DNA of 64,000 nt from JAPPLB01 sp965218555. GTDB taxonomy: Bacteria > Acidobacteriota > Terriglobia > Bryobacterales > UBA6623. The notes beneath the pieces are model-generated. The model had not been told where the DNA came from. It saw nothing but the letters and a program-made list of their open reading frames with translations, and ran no database searches. Location of the stretch: assembly GCA_965218555.1 (NCBI GenBank), contig OZ244625.1, positions 3,844,001-3,908,000 of the forward strand, read 5' to 3'. The position numbers and the translations under genes are program-made. Positions within the stretch are counted from its first letter, which is position 1, and the number at the start of each line of letters is the position of its first letter. Shown piece after piece: positions 53,583 through 62,870 of this stretch.

Positions 53583-55043
53583 ATGACCCGGCATGCACTC
53601 GCCTTGGCCGAATGCGCCCTGATCGCTCTCGGCTGTTCTCCGCCCGCGCAGGAGAGCGACACCAATGACTCTCCGACCGTCGCCGACACCGCGACAAAAG
53701 CCCTCACGCCCGATGGCCTCTACATTTCGTGGAAAGAGCACCTCATCGACGATCAGCAGGTCAGCGGAGGCGTCGTTTTGCGGGGCGGCGACGGCCTCGA
53801 GATGGCGGACCTCGATCAAGACGGGTATCTCGACGTCGTTTCCGTCCATGAGGATAACCACCACATCCGCCTCGCTTTCGGGTCGAAGGACCCCGACGAA
53901 TGGGAGCTGGCCACGCTGGCCGAGGGTGTGGCCGAAGCCGGGGGGGCCGAGGATGTCTCCATCGCCGACGCCAATGGGGACGGTCATCTCGACGTGATCG
54001 CAGCGTGCGAACTTGCCCACTTGATCTACTTTCAGAATCCGGGAGATCAGGAAACCATTCGCTCCGGCAAGTGGCCCCGCGTCATGCCTGATGTTGCGAA
54101 AAACCGCGGTTCGTATCTCCGCGTCTTCTTCGTCGACATCGACGGCGACGGCCGGCCTGAAGTCACCGCGGCGAACAAGGGTGAGCAACGCCCTGGAAGC
54201 GGCGGCTTTGCAGACAAGGGATTCCCGCTCAAGGAAATCTCCTGGTTTGAACTGCCCGAAGACCCGCTCGACGGCAAGGGCTGGAAAGAGCACGTCCTGA
54301 AACGGGTGAAAGTCCCTATCAACTCCGAGCCGGTCGACATAGACGGCGACGGCGATTGGGATGTGCTCGGCGGCAGCCGCGTCGAGGCGCGAACCTTCTG
54401 GTTCGAGAACCTCGGCGGCAAGCCGTCGGCTTTCCGCGAGCACAGAATAGATGTCACAGGCCGCCACGCGCCTCAACAGCCCGGCGGTAAGCGCCTGACC
54501 GGAATGAATGTCGTTTTCCACGATCTCAATCAAGACGGGCGGCTTGACGTCATCATGCAGGAAACGCCGACGCTGGTTGTCTGGCTCGAACAGCCCGATG
54601 ACTTCTCGAAGCCGTGGACAATCCACGAGATCGGTGACATTGCCCCCGATTCGTCGACCGGTCTTGCGCTCGCCGACATCAACGGTGACGGCTACCTTGA
54701 TGTGATGACCGGCGGATATAGCCAGAATCCTCGGGATCACGACGGTGATGAGATCGACGCTTCGAGCCGCACGGGTCGTCTCGCTTGGTTCGAGCAGCCC
54801 GAAGAGGTCACGCAGTCATGGTCCCGGCACGACATCTCACGCCGCAAGCGGGGCATGTATGACGTCTTCATAGCCAACGACATGGACGGCGACGGAGATG
54901 TCGATTTCGTCACGACACGCGGCAACAGCGGCAACTTCGACGGCGTATTGTGGATCGAGCAGGTGCGCACAGATGAACCCGTGAAGTCGTTTCAACCCGC
55001 ACGCGGGAATGAAAGCGCACATTTGCCGCTGCCGCCCGGGTAG
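53583..55043 (+). CDS. FG-GAP/VCBS-repeat lipoprotein
   Basis: 486 residues. The lipobox is in ALIALGCSPPAQES (Cys about 18). The mature part has seven or so FG-GAP beta-propeller blades, each with a D-x-D-x-D-G-type calcium loop: ADLDQDGYLDVVSVHE, IADANGDGHLDVIAACE, VDIDGDGRPEVTAANK, VDIDGDGDWDVLGGSR, HDLNQDGRLDVIMQET, ADINGDGYLDVMTGG, NDMDGDGDVDFVTTRG. Function unknown; family members are surface-exposed binding proteins. Not in an obvious operon. The ATG at 53583 has a poor ribosome site, but no other start keeps the lipobox. Confidence 0.88.
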   Translation: MTRHALALAECALIALGCSPPAQESDTNDSPTVADTATKALTPDGLYISWKEHLIDDQQVSGGVVLRGGDGLEMADLDQDGYLDVVSVHEDNHHIRLAFGSKDPDEWELATLAEGVAEAGGAEDVSIADANGDGHLDVIAACELAHLIYFQNPGDQETIRSGKWPRVMPDVAKNRGSYLRVFFVDIDGDGRPEVTAANKGEQRPGSGGFADKGFPLKEISWFELPEDPLDGKGWKEHVLKRVKVPINSEPVDIDGDGDWDVLGGSRVEARTFWFENLGGKPSAFREHRIDVTGRHAPQQPGGKRLTGMNVVFHDLNQDGRLDVIMQETPTLVVWLEQPDDFSKPWTIHEIGDIAPDSSTGLALADINGDGYLDVMTGGYSQNPRDHDGDEIDASSRTGRLAWFEQPEEVTQSWSRHDISRRKRGMYDVFIANDMDGDGDVDFVTTRGNSGNFDGVLWIEQVRTDEPVKSFQPARGNESAHLPLPPG

Positions 55044-55134
55044 CGGCTCGACGGCCGGCAACTGCTGGCCGGCGTTTCATCAGCAACGCTTGCCCCTGTT
55101 GGACATGCAGGCTGCGTGGGGCCGCTCGTCCGAG

Positions 55135-55836
55135 CTACTCTGCCGATTGCGGGTCGACCCGCTCGACGACTCCGTCTTGGTACGTGACCCGTACCGGCGC
55201 AATCCCGGCTTCGGCGCCGAGCTTGTAGTCGACGATGCGCCTTGTCGAGTGTCGGGATGCTTGGATGATGTTTCCCGCTCCCACGGAGAAGACGACCTGA
55301 TGCTCGCTCATCCCCGGCTCGACCACGTGGGCCTCAATCATTCGCCAATCTTCGTCCGACCAATGAGTCCACAATTCCCTCGGGTCCTTGAGGAGAAAGA
55401 GCTCGTCCACAAAGAATTGGCCCCTGGCGCCGATGGGTAGGGTGTAGCTCGTCCCCCCTTTTTCGAAGATCAACCGCACTTCTCTCCCTGCCTGTCGGAC
55501 CCTGGTGGGAACGATCTTCTCCAACGGGCCAAGCACCTCGTTGCCCGGTTGGTAAGCCCAGCGAAAACCTTCTTTCACCCAGAGTGGCTTCCCGATGAGC
55601 TTCTGAGCCGACTGCAGGCTCGTGACATAAGACTTCGGCGGGTAGACGTACGCGTCGGGATGAATCTTGCGGACCGGCCCCTGCTTGCGCTCCAGGCGCG
55701 GACGGGTAGCACGCTCGTAGAAGGTCGCGCCGAGATAAGCTACGGCGACGGCCAGCGCGACGCGCAACGCGATGCGGGTCGGATCGACCCACCGGCCGGG
55801 CCGCGGCTCTCTGTCGCTGTCGAGCAGCTTGCTCAC
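55135..55836 (-). CDS. Membrane-anchored protein of unknown function
   Basis: About 233 residues from a GTG at 55836, some 35 bp after the ubiE stop. One transmembrane helix (RIALRVALAVAVAYLGATFY, about 22-41) is followed by a soluble domain: VRKIHPDAYVYPPKSYVTSL, LIGKPLWVKEGFRWAYQPGN, GARGQFFVDELFLLKDPREL, MSEHQVVFSVGAGNIIQ. I do not recognise the domain; it is neither a known enzyme nor a binding protein by eye. The position as third gene after aroB and ubiE suggests co-transcription. The exact start is uncertain because the frame is open into ubiE. Confidence 0.7.
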   Translation of the reverse strand: MSKLLDSDREPRPGRWVDPTRIALRVALAVAVAYLGATFYERATRPRLERKQGPVRKIHPDAYVYPPKSYVTSLQSAQKLIGKPLWVKEGFRWAYQPGNEVLGPLEKIVPTRVRQAGREVRLIFEKGGTSYTLPIGARGQFFVDELFLLKDPRELWTHWSDEDWRMIEAHVVEPGMSEHQVVFSVGAGNIIQASRHSTRRIVDYKLGAEAGIAPVRVTYQDGVVERVDPQSAE

Positions 55837-55870
55837 CGAGTTCGAATCACGCTCCTCTCGCCGCGGGTGC

Positions 55871-56632
55871 TCATTTGTAACACAAGTGAAGGACGGAAAT
55901 TCCTCCCGTGAGGGGTGCCGCTTCGATACGCCGGAACCCCGCCTCAAGGGCCGCCTCGGAAAGCTCCTCGGGGGTGAAGAATTTCTCGACCGAGTGCTGG
56001 AGGTAGGAATAGGCGCCGCCCGATCCCGAGAGGGCATTGCCGATCTTCGGCAGGACGTTCCGAAAGTAGAACCCGAACAGCGGAGCCAGCAGCGGCGCGG
56101 TGGGTTTGGAAAACTCGAGGATCGCGAGACATCCGCCCGGGGCGAGCAGGCGATGGCATTCGCGCAAACCCGCGTCGTAGTCAGTGAGATTGCGGAAGCC
56201 CCAGGCGATCGTGATCAGGTCGAATGACGCGCCCGCGGAGGGGACGTTGAGGGCGTCGGCTTCCAGGAGCCTCATCGGCCTCGACGCAAGGCGCAGTTTG
56301 CGGCCTGCTTCGAGCAGCATCGGTCGTGAAAAATCGGCTCCCATGATCGGGACGGCGCCGTCGCCGCAGAGGCTCCTGCGCTCGCGGCCCAAAGCCAGCA
56401 TGAGGTCGCCCGTCCCGCAACACAGATCAAGCACTCGGACCTCGGCTCTTTCGAGATAGGGCTTCACACTGCGGACGAGCGTGCGCCGCCAGTATTGATC
56501 GATCCGCAGTGAAAGGATGCGATTCAGGAAGTCGTAGCGCGGCGCGACGCGTCCGAACATTTCGCGGATCTGCCGCGAAACGGCAACCTGGTTTGCGGGG
56601 TCAATGTCGGCTGGTGCCGCTCCGCGCGTCAT
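55871..56632 (-). CDS. ubiE: Demethylmenaquinone/ubiquinone C-methyltransferase (UbiE/MenG)
   Basis: 253 residues from ATG 56632, which overlaps the aroB stop (ATGA). The SAM-binding fold is clear: RVLDLCCGTGDLMLALGRER (motif I), PIMGADFSRPMLLEAGRK, LNVPSAGASFDLITIAWGFR + NLTDYDAGLRECHRLLAPGG (motifs II-III). The family signature PKIGNALSGSGGAYSYLQHS and the final ISVLHLCYK are also present. The enzyme methylates the quinone ring in menaquinone or ubiquinone synthesis; in Acidobacteriota menaquinone is the expected product. Complete. Confidence 0.95.
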   Translation of the reverse strand: MTRGAAPADIDPANQVAVSRQIREMFGRVAPRYDFLNRILSLRIDQYWRRTLVRSVKPYLERAEVRVLDLCCGTGDLMLALGRERRSLCGDGAVPIMGADFSRPMLLEAGRKLRLASRPMRLLEADALNVPSAGASFDLITIAWGFRNLTDYDAGLRECHRLLAPGGCLAILEFSKPTAPLLAPLFGFYFRNVLPKIGNALSGSGGAYSYLQHSVEKFFTPEELSEAALEAGFRRIEAAPLTGGISVLHLCYK

Positions 56633-57753
56633 GGGGAAGCAACCGGCTGAGGTGAGGGAGTGCATACGAGCACCGACGAAAGCGCCTTGCGGGCGGCCTC
56701 AGCGACCAGATTTCTGTTCGGATCCCGAACCACCTCGACCTTGCCGATCGCGGTCGGCAAAACGAAGTGGACCCTGCCGCCGATCGTTTTCTTGTCACCG
56801 CCGATGCGCGCCACCAGGTTGTGGGCCGAAACCCCGTCGAGCGTCGGAATAGGGCCGTATGCCGATACGGTGCGCTCCAGCGTTTCACGCGCTTCGCCGG
56901 AAAGCATGTCGAGCGATTCGGCCAGGTAGGCCGCGGCAATCATCCCGTACCCGACCGCCTCGCCGTGGAGCAGCTGGCGGTACTGCGTTTGGGCCTCGAG
57001 CGCATGGCCGAGAGTATGCCCGAAATTCAGAATGCGGCGCAGGCCGCTCTCCTTCTCGTCCCTGCGAACGACTTCGGCCTTGATCGCGACGGACTCGCCG
57101 ATGATCTTCTCAAGCAGTTTCGGGTCGCGGGCCAGGATGCGCTCGCGATCGCTCGTCATGAGATCGAACAGCGAGCGGCTCCGGATGATGCCGTGCTTGA
57201 CCACCTCGAACAGCCCGGCCCGATATTCCCGATCGGGCAGAGTGGACAGCGTCAGAGGATCCATCAATACGAGCCGCGGTTGATGGAACGCGCCGACCAG
57301 GTTCTTGCCCTCAGCAAGATTGACACCCGTCTTGCCGCCCACCGCGGCATCGACCTGCGCCAACAAAGTCGTGGGGACCTGAATCAGATCGACGCCGCGC
57401 ATGTAGACTGCCGCAACGAATCCTCCCACGTCGCCAGCGATGCCTCCACCGAAAGCCAGCACGCACGCCGAGCGGTCGGCCCCGGCGGCGAACATCTTGT
57501 CGCAGAGTCGTTCGACCTCATCCAGGCGCTTCCTGCCTTCGCCGCCCAGGTAGCTCAAATGCGTGGTTTTCAGGTCGCCCAAGCCCTTCGCAAGACGAGT
57601 GTGATGGTGCCGCCAAGCACCCTCGTCGGCGATGATGAAGATCCGCCGGTCACCCACGATGGGCCGGATGTAATCGGTCGCACGCTTCAGCCCGCCGCTG
57701 TCGATCACGACATCGTAGCTGCGCTCCGGCGTCTCAATGGGGACGCGTTGCAT
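56629..57753 (-). CDS. aroB: 3-dehydroquinate synthase
   Basis: About 374 residues from MQRVPIETPERSYDVVIDSG; a frame-open extension of 14 residues is less likely. NAD-binding VLAFGGGIAGDVGGFVAAVY, the PTTLLAQVDAAVGGKTGVNL segment, and Zn ligands in GLFEVVKHGII (Glu region), RILNFGHTLGHALEA and LLHGEAVGYGM are all present. The enzyme turns DAHP into 3-dehydroquinate, step two of the shikimate pathway. First gene of an aroB-ubiE-hypothetical operon with a 4-base overlap to ubiE; chorismate from this pathway feeds menaquinone, which makes the pairing sensible. Confidence 0.96.
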   Translation of the reverse strand: MQRVPIETPERSYDVVIDSGGLKRATDYIRPIVGDRRIFIIADEGAWRHHHTRLAKGLGDLKTTHLSYLGGEGRKRLDEVERLCDKMFAAGADRSACVLAFGGGIAGDVGGFVAAVYMRGVDLIQVPTTLLAQVDAAVGGKTGVNLAEGKNLVGAFHQPRLVLMDPLTLSTLPDREYRAGLFEVVKHGIIRSRSLFDLMTSDRERILARDPKLLEKIIGESVAIKAEVVRRDEKESGLRRILNFGHTLGHALEAQTQYRQLLHGEAVGYGMIAAAYLAESLDMLSGEARETLERTVSAYGPIPTLDGVSAHNLVARIGGDKKTIGGRVHFVLPTAIGKVEVVRDPNRNLVAEAARKALSSVLVCTPSPQPVASP

Positions 57754-58391
57754 GGTCTTTTTGTACCACGCGGTCTCAGCTTGCGAACTCCACACGTCGC
57801 AACAGGGGCGGGCGCGTCAAGATGATCGCGAGCAGCTCAAAGTGGTTTTCTCTGCCGTGATTGGTAAGAAGCTGGAGTTCGAGCGTGTCAGCCGGAGGCA
57901 ATACCGTCTGATCGGCGAATCCGAACAACTTCGAGAAGGACCTGAAGTCAGGGTTTTTCGAAGAGGATTGCCTGACTGTCGCTATCTCTGAAAACGGAAT
58001 TTGCTGAAGGGGTTCGAAACCGTCGGGCGAATCGGGTAGCTCCTGGTTCGGGCACAAGAAATCGGGGCGCGCGCGGGAGCCCCGATGAAGGTGCGGACCT
58101 CGCTGGAGGTGTTCGACTCGTGCTGCATGCCGCCGATGGCGATGAGCGGGCTGTCTTCGGCTAATACTACCTTCCCGAGCCATCCTCGAAGGCGTCGACC
58201 CGACGGAAGTCGAGGTTCACCGTGAACCGCGCACCTGGCACCGGCAGGAATGAGCGGCGGGCCGTGCTGAGTGACAGTCGGATGCCCTAAAGGAGCGGGC
58301 ATGGCGCCCCCCGACTCAGATGGCGTCACGGATGGGGACATACCGATGAGAAAGGCAGGGGCGGCGAAGCGAAGCTTCAGGCAGCACTGAG
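57754..58391 (-). pseudogene. Partial duplication of M81 peptidase N-terminus in a non-coding gap
   Basis: Within this gap, bases about 58,090-58,180 on the minus strand encode VVLAEDSPLIAIGGMQHESN + TSSEVRT. This matches VLAEDRPLIAIGGMLHESNT + YSEART of the intact M81 gene 1.7 kb to the right, with high nucleotide identity. The rest of the M81 gene is absent; the frame continues into unrelated sequence. No other gene is seen in the gap. It is a left-over of a tandem copy or a partial duplication. Confidence 0.65.
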
Positions 58392-59957
58392 CTACTTTAC
58401 TCCGTACATGGGCCGGTGGATTTTTTTGTAGACGCGGTTGTTGGGATTTACCGTGGTGTGGCCGGGCGTATCGACTTCGATGATGCGGGCAGCGATTGGT
58501 TCGTAGGCGGCACGGAAGGCAACCGCAGCCTTGACAACGAGGATCTTCTGCCGCTCGGGGTAGATGCCGGCGCTAGTGAGTTGATGGATGCTGAAGGGCG
58601 TGTGGCGGCGGCTCACGAGCAACAGAACGTTCGGTAGATCGCGAGTGGAGCCTTCGGCATGGATGACGGCGCTTAGACCTTGATCGAGATATCGGCGACC
58701 TCCGTGCCGGGCTTCATTCTCGATGTACCGCCCGTCGTAGATGAGTCTTACCTTGCCGCGGATGGATACCGGCGCGCCATGCTCGTTGTTGGTCTTGCCT
58801 CCGACATCGGCCTGGAACGCCCCACCGACGCCTGCGCGGACGGCTTGCTCGACGGCCGCAGGGTCATAGATGGCCATGACCCAGCCGCTCGCATTCTGAC
58901 GGAGTAATTCCCGGAGGACGAAGGTTGCGTCGCCGGGTCCACCGCCGCCGATATTGTCTCCGGTCTCGACGAGGACGACAGGGAACTTGTCGTTGTTTCT
59001 GGCTTGCCGCACAGCGCTGGCGGCGTCGGGGAGTTCAAGCTGGAATTGCTCTCGGAGGTCCCAGATTTTGTCGGCGAGGCGTTGGGCTTCGCGCTGGGCC
59101 AGGTCGTAGTCGTTGTCAGTGACCACGACGACACTCGGCGCCATGTTCGGTACATCGGCGTAGTGGTAGCTGCCGGAGAAACTGACGGCGAGGAAGCGGG
59201 GATCTTTTTCAAGTTGGCGGGTTTCCTCGACGACCGGTAGAAGCGGCGCACGCTTCGTGTATTGGTGAATCTTGGTGATGTAGACCCAGGGTTTGACGAT
59301 GGCCTGCGTTGGGCGAACCTCGCCACGGACGATTCGGGAGATGATGTGGGCGGCGTGGAGGCCGCACGGGCGCTGGTCGGTGTGGGGGTTCTCTTTGTAC
59401 GTGATCAGGGCGGTCGAGCGCTCGACGATTTCCGGTGTGATGTTGGCGTGGAAATCGTGTGTAACGACAATCGGGAACTCAGGGCCCATCGCCTTGCGCA
59501 GGCGGCGGACGACTTCGGCATCACCGGAATCAAACGACTCGGTGACCATCGCGCCGTGTAGAGCCAACAGCAGGCCGTCTGGCTTCGGCGCTTGCTTTAG
59601 GCGCTCGATCATCTCGCCGGTGATCAGCTCGAAGGCTTCATCGGTGACGAGGCCGGACGGGACGGCCCAGCCCACAATCGTGGGGTAGAGGTCGAAGCCG
59701 TATTCGCGGGCTCCCTCGATGTAGCCGGTGATCTCGTTGTTAGCCGTCGAGTACTCGGCGAGGATCTCGTCCCCGCGGAAAAGGGCGTTGCGGGTAAAGT
59801 CGGCGATTCCGGTGCGGGCCTCGCTGTAGGTGTTCGACTCGTGTAGCATGCCGCCGATGGCGATGAGCGGTCTGTCTTCAGCCAATACCGGGTTCCCGAG
59901 GGTGAGCAAGCCAACGATGGCCAGGGCGCCGATGACTTTGGTCGGCTTTGGGGACAT
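58392..59957 (-). CDS. M81-family metallopeptidase (MlrC-like), exported
   Basis: 521 residues. A signal peptide (VIGALAIVGLLTLGNPVLAE) is followed by the MlrC N-domain: PLIAIGGMLHESNTYSEART, LLLALHGAMVTESFDSGDAE and FPIVVTHDFHANITPEIVER, with His/Asp residues expected to bind zinc. KENPHTDQRPCGLHAAHIIS follows. The C-domain has VVLVETGDNIGGGGPGDATF and LPNVLLLVSRRHTPFSIHQL. MlrC was described in microcystin breakdown, but most homologues have unknown peptide or amide substrates. It is the last gene of a minus-strand cluster, 5 bp after the ceramidase-like gene, and ends at MYGVK. Confidence 0.92.
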   Translation of the reverse strand: MSPKPTKVIGALAIVGLLTLGNPVLAEDRPLIAIGGMLHESNTYSEARTGIADFTRNALFRGDEILAEYSTANNEITGYIEGAREYGFDLYPTIVGWAVPSGLVTDEAFELITGEMIERLKQAPKPDGLLLALHGAMVTESFDSGDAEVVRRLRKAMGPEFPIVVTHDFHANITPEIVERSTALITYKENPHTDQRPCGLHAAHIISRIVRGEVRPTQAIVKPWVYITKIHQYTKRAPLLPVVEETRQLEKDPRFLAVSFSGSYHYADVPNMAPSVVVVTDNDYDLAQREAQRLADKIWDLREQFQLELPDAASAVRQARNNDKFPVVLVETGDNIGGGGPGDATFVLRELLRQNASGWVMAIYDPAAVEQAVRAGVGGAFQADVGGKTNNEHGAPVSIRGKVRLIYDGRYIENEARHGGRRYLDQGLSAVIHAEGSTRDLPNVLLLVSRRHTPFSIHQLTSAGIYPERQKILVVKAAVAFRAAYEPIAARIIEVDTPGHTTVNPNNRVYKKIHRPMYGVK

Positions 59958-59962
59958 GCAGG

Positions 59963-61414
59963 TCAGTCTCCCGCGGAGACCTCGTCGAGCAGTTGCAGCA
60001 ACGTCTCGGTGATCTTGACCGACGCTTGCTTCTCGACTCGATTTGTTCCTAGCCAGGTTTCATAGCCCCCGAGCTCGTGCTGTGCGGGTGTTGGCAGGTA
60101 GCCTTCGCCTCCGTTGGCGAGTGAGATCGTGAACGTCGGCTTCAGCGGGCTTTTCTCTTTGAGTGCGAGGCCGATTTCGGTAAAGGTTTCGAAAGGCAGG
60201 GCAGTGATGCGAAGATCTCCGATGCGGACCGCCTGCAGCTTCACGTCAACGGTCTCGGGGCCTTCATACAGCTCGATTGCACGGCGGGCATAGGGCTTGG
60301 CGCGCCGCGGCAACGTGGATTCGTCTTCGACCGTGAGGACTTTCTTGGCTTGCTCGTAGCCTTCGTCGGTGGGCTTGCGGCGGTCGAGTGTGAGGATGCT
60401 TTCGGCCATCGCAAGCGTCACGTCGGAGCTATGTTCGATGGAACGGTACGCCTCGAGGGATTTGTCGGCGACCTTGCCGGCGACGATGCGGACCTGCTCG
60501 AAGGGCTCACGGCGGGGTCGTTTCCCGGTGAAATCGATATTGTTGACGTCAGCGCTGGTTCCGTTCGAGAGGATGCCGACGAAACCCTCGGGAGCGCCCA
60601 GGTGCTCGGCAATAAGCCGGGCGAATTCGCCAAAGTAGTCGGCGGAGACTTGCCCTTTGGGAATGCCGCCGACGTAGTGGAGTGAATAGTTGGCCAATAG
60701 GGCGAGGGGCTTTCCATCCTCCGTGCGGACCGAGAGGATGCTGATTTCGGGGTCGACGGGTCCGGCGGGCCGCAGGAGGTCTTTGCGTCCGGGGTTCATC
60801 TGGACGGTGTCGGTGGTTCCGCCGAAGGGATCGGGAGGAATCGTGCCCTCTTTCTTGAACCAGCGACGATTGGAAAGTTCTTCAGGAAGCTGAGTGGAAC
60901 CCCAGCCGGCTTCCGCGGCGGCGCGGGTCTCATAGGCTTGCGTGACGGCATCGGCGATACCGGCCCTGAGCTGTTCGGAGTATTCAGTTTCGTTCGCTGT
61001 CAGGTCTTCGCCTCGGTCGATGCGGTAGGCCGCGCGAGGCTTGGCCGGCGGCGCGCTGTGGGTGTGCGTCGCGGAAACGAGCATGTTGCTCGCCGGGATG
61101 CCGGTTCTTTCCGATGCGCGCTGCTTTGCGTCATCGAGCACATCGCGTTGGACGTAGCAACTGTCAACGACGGCGATGGCGAGTTGCGTGGCCCCGTCAT
61201 CCAGAACGATCGCGCTCACGTGAAGCGGGTCGTGGGCGCTCTCGGCCGGACGGAAGCTGAAGCTGCCGATGAGTGGGAGCGGCCAGATCTTCGGGGTGAT
61301 GTCGGCGGCGGCGGCTCCGGCTTGAAAGCTTGGGGCGGGGCCGGTCGAGCAGGAGAGAGTGGAGGCAACGCTGACGAACAGCGAAACGCAAACCATCCTC
61401 GCGCGATTGTTCAT
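59963..61414 (-). CDS. Neutral/alkaline ceramidase-type N-terminal domain protein, exported
   Basis: 483 residues. The leader RARMVCVSLFVSVASTLSC resembles a lipoprotein or Sec signal. The domain starts FQAGAAAADITPKIWPLPLI and carries NMLVSATHTHSAPPAKPRAA (zinc-binding THTHSAP), ANYSLHYVGGIPKGQVSADY (a further His), and FVGILSNGTSADVNNIDF. It closes with TFTISLANGGEGYLPTPAQH, which includes the Tyr/Glu region. Real ceramidases are longer (about 650, with a C-terminal Ig domain); short bacterial forms with this domain are widespread and mostly uncharacterised, so ceramide as substrate is not assured. 5 bp separate it from the M81 gene. Confidence 0.88.
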   Translation of the reverse strand: MNNRARMVCVSLFVSVASTLSCSTGPAPSFQAGAAAADITPKIWPLPLIGSFSFRPAESAHDPLHVSAIVLDDGATQLAIAVVDSCYVQRDVLDDAKQRASERTGIPASNMLVSATHTHSAPPAKPRAAYRIDRGEDLTANETEYSEQLRAGIADAVTQAYETRAAAEAGWGSTQLPEELSNRRWFKKEGTIPPDPFGGTTDTVQMNPGRKDLLRPAGPVDPEISILSVRTEDGKPLALLANYSLHYVGGIPKGQVSADYFGEFARLIAEHLGAPEGFVGILSNGTSADVNNIDFTGKRPRREPFEQVRIVAGKVADKSLEAYRSIEHSSDVTLAMAESILTLDRRKPTDEGYEQAKKVLTVEDESTLPRRAKPYARRAIELYEGPETVDVKLQAVRIGDLRITALPFETFTEIGLALKEKSPLKPTFTISLANGGEGYLPTPAQHELGGYETWLGTNRVEKQASVKITETLLQLLDEVSAGD

Positions 61415-61492
61415 CTTGTGCTCCTCGTGATGCTGCGGGGGGGCTGTCCGGCGGAGGCCGTGTTCGCATAACAGTGTACGAGACGAGCCAAG

Positions 61493-62494
61493 TCAGAACC
61501 ATTTGGCTTTATCGACGACGTTGCACAGTTCTTCTCCGCGGACGAAGCGGGAGACATTGTCGAGGAGCACTTCGAGGTGCCGCTTGGATATGCGGGGGGA
61601 ATAGCCGGCGATATGGGGTGTGATGATGACGTTCTCCATGCCCCACAGCGGATGGTCCGCCGGCAGCGGCTCGACTTCTAAGACATCCAAGCCGGCGCCG
61701 GCGATCTCCTGTGCTTGAAGCGAGGCCGTCAGGTCCGCAAGGTCGACAATCGCGCCGCGGCCGATATTGATGAGGAACGCGCTCTGCTTCATCTTCCGGA
61801 ACTGTTCGCGGCGGAAGAGCTTTTCGGTCTCGGGAGTATGAGGAGCGGCGATCACGACGAAATCGCATTGGCTCAGCAGATCCGGCAGGCGCTCAGGCTT
61901 CCAGAGCTTTTCGACGCCGTCAGGGGCGTCAGTGCGGAGCGGGTCGACGGCGACCACGCGCATCCCGAATGCCAGGCCGCGCCGAGCGATCTCCGAACCG
62001 ATATTGCCGAGCCCGACGACGCCGAGCGTCGCGTCTGCCAAGTGCATGTGAGCGCGGTCGATATCGCTCAAGACACCCGGGCCGGTGAAGAACCCGGCTC
62101 TGCTGGATTCACCGCCGCAGGGTTCCCAATGCGACATCGTTTGTTGACGGATGTAAAGGTGCAGATTGCGTGCGAAGCAGATGATGTACCCGAAGACCTG
62201 GTCGGCAATGACGTCGGAATACAACCCGCGCATGTTGGTGAGATGGCAGGGGTGAGCGATCAGTTCCGGAAAGACATAGTGTTCAAGGCTGGCCGTTGGC
62301 GACTGCACCCAGCGGAGTTTCGTCGACGCCGCGAGGAGCGGAGGAGTGAGGCGGCCGATGAAGCCGTCGGCGTCAGTGACGGCGGCACGCGCCTGCTCTT
62401 CGTCGGCCACGTTGACGACTTGGGCGGAGCCGGCGGCTTGCCGGATATTGTCAAGGCGCGCCTGTTCGACAGAGGGATAGATTACGAGCTTCAT
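61493..62494 (-). CDS. D-2-hydroxyacid dehydrogenase, NAD(P)-dependent
   Basis: 333 residues. The Rossmann motif is ATLGVVGLGNIGSEIARRGL (about 153-172). Catalytic residues are visible: Arg in LINIGRGAIVDLADLTASLQ, Glu in LDVLEVEPLPADHPLW, and His in NVIITPHIAGYSPRISKRHL. The N-terminal substrate domain includes LRWVQSPTASLEHYVFPEL. The family reduces 2-keto acids or oxidises D-2-hydroxy acids such as glycerate; the substrate is not predictable. First gene of the cluster with the ceramidase-like and M81 genes. No signal peptide, cytoplasmic. Confidence 0.93.
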   Translation of the reverse strand: MKLVIYPSVEQARLDNIRQAAGSAQVVNVADEEQARAAVTDADGFIGRLTPPLLAASTKLRWVQSPTASLEHYVFPELIAHPCHLTNMRGLYSDVIADQVFGYIICFARNLHLYIRQQTMSHWEPCGGESSRAGFFTGPGVLSDIDRAHMHLADATLGVVGLGNIGSEIARRGLAFGMRVVAVDPLRTDAPDGVEKLWKPERLPDLLSQCDFVVIAAPHTPETEKLFRREQFRKMKQSAFLINIGRGAIVDLADLTASLQAQEIAGAGLDVLEVEPLPADHPLWGMENVIITPHIAGYSPRISKRHLEVLLDNVSRFVRGEELCNVVDKAKWF

Positions 62495-62648
62495 GTTGTG
62501 ATGAGGGTTCGATGGGCAGGGCAGCCGCCGTGCTCGATCGCCCCGGTCATTATAGATGCGGGTGAGCCGTATGGTGGATTAGGCTGCCTTGTGCTGCTCT
62601 TCGGCCGGCAGCGCATCCGCGGCGGCACGCCTCTGTGTCAACGCAATA

Positions 62649-62674
62649 TAGAACGTTCCCCTTTCTCAGCATGG
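62649..62674 (+). repeat. Dispersed GAACGTTC element, copy 2
   Basis: TAGAACGTTCCCCTTTCTCA + GCATGG; it matches 30,961-30,986 at 25 of 26 positions. A looser inverted relative (AAGGGGAACGTTCTCCTTTG) lies at about 63,305-63,324. Confidence 0.55.
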
Positions 62675-62810
62675 GTTCATTTTGCGTTCGTCGCAGCGGA
62701 AGCTGCCCGCAGGGCGACAGGAGCTGCGGCTATCGGCGCTCGTCGTGAGGCCCACCGAGAACGGCGGACGGTGCGCGGACACTTGCTCAGGGGCAATATT
62801 TTGCCGAGCA

Positions 62811-62870
62811 ATTCCGGGCAATTCCGGGCAATTCCGGGCAATTCCGGGCAATTCCGGGCAATTCTGGGCA
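62811..62870 (+). repeat. Tandem repeat, six 10-bp units
   Basis: Five perfect copies of ATTCCGGGCA are followed by one variant (ATTCTGGGCA). There are no spacers, so it is not a CRISPR. It could be a slippage-prone microsatellite or an iteron-like binding array. Confidence 0.9.
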
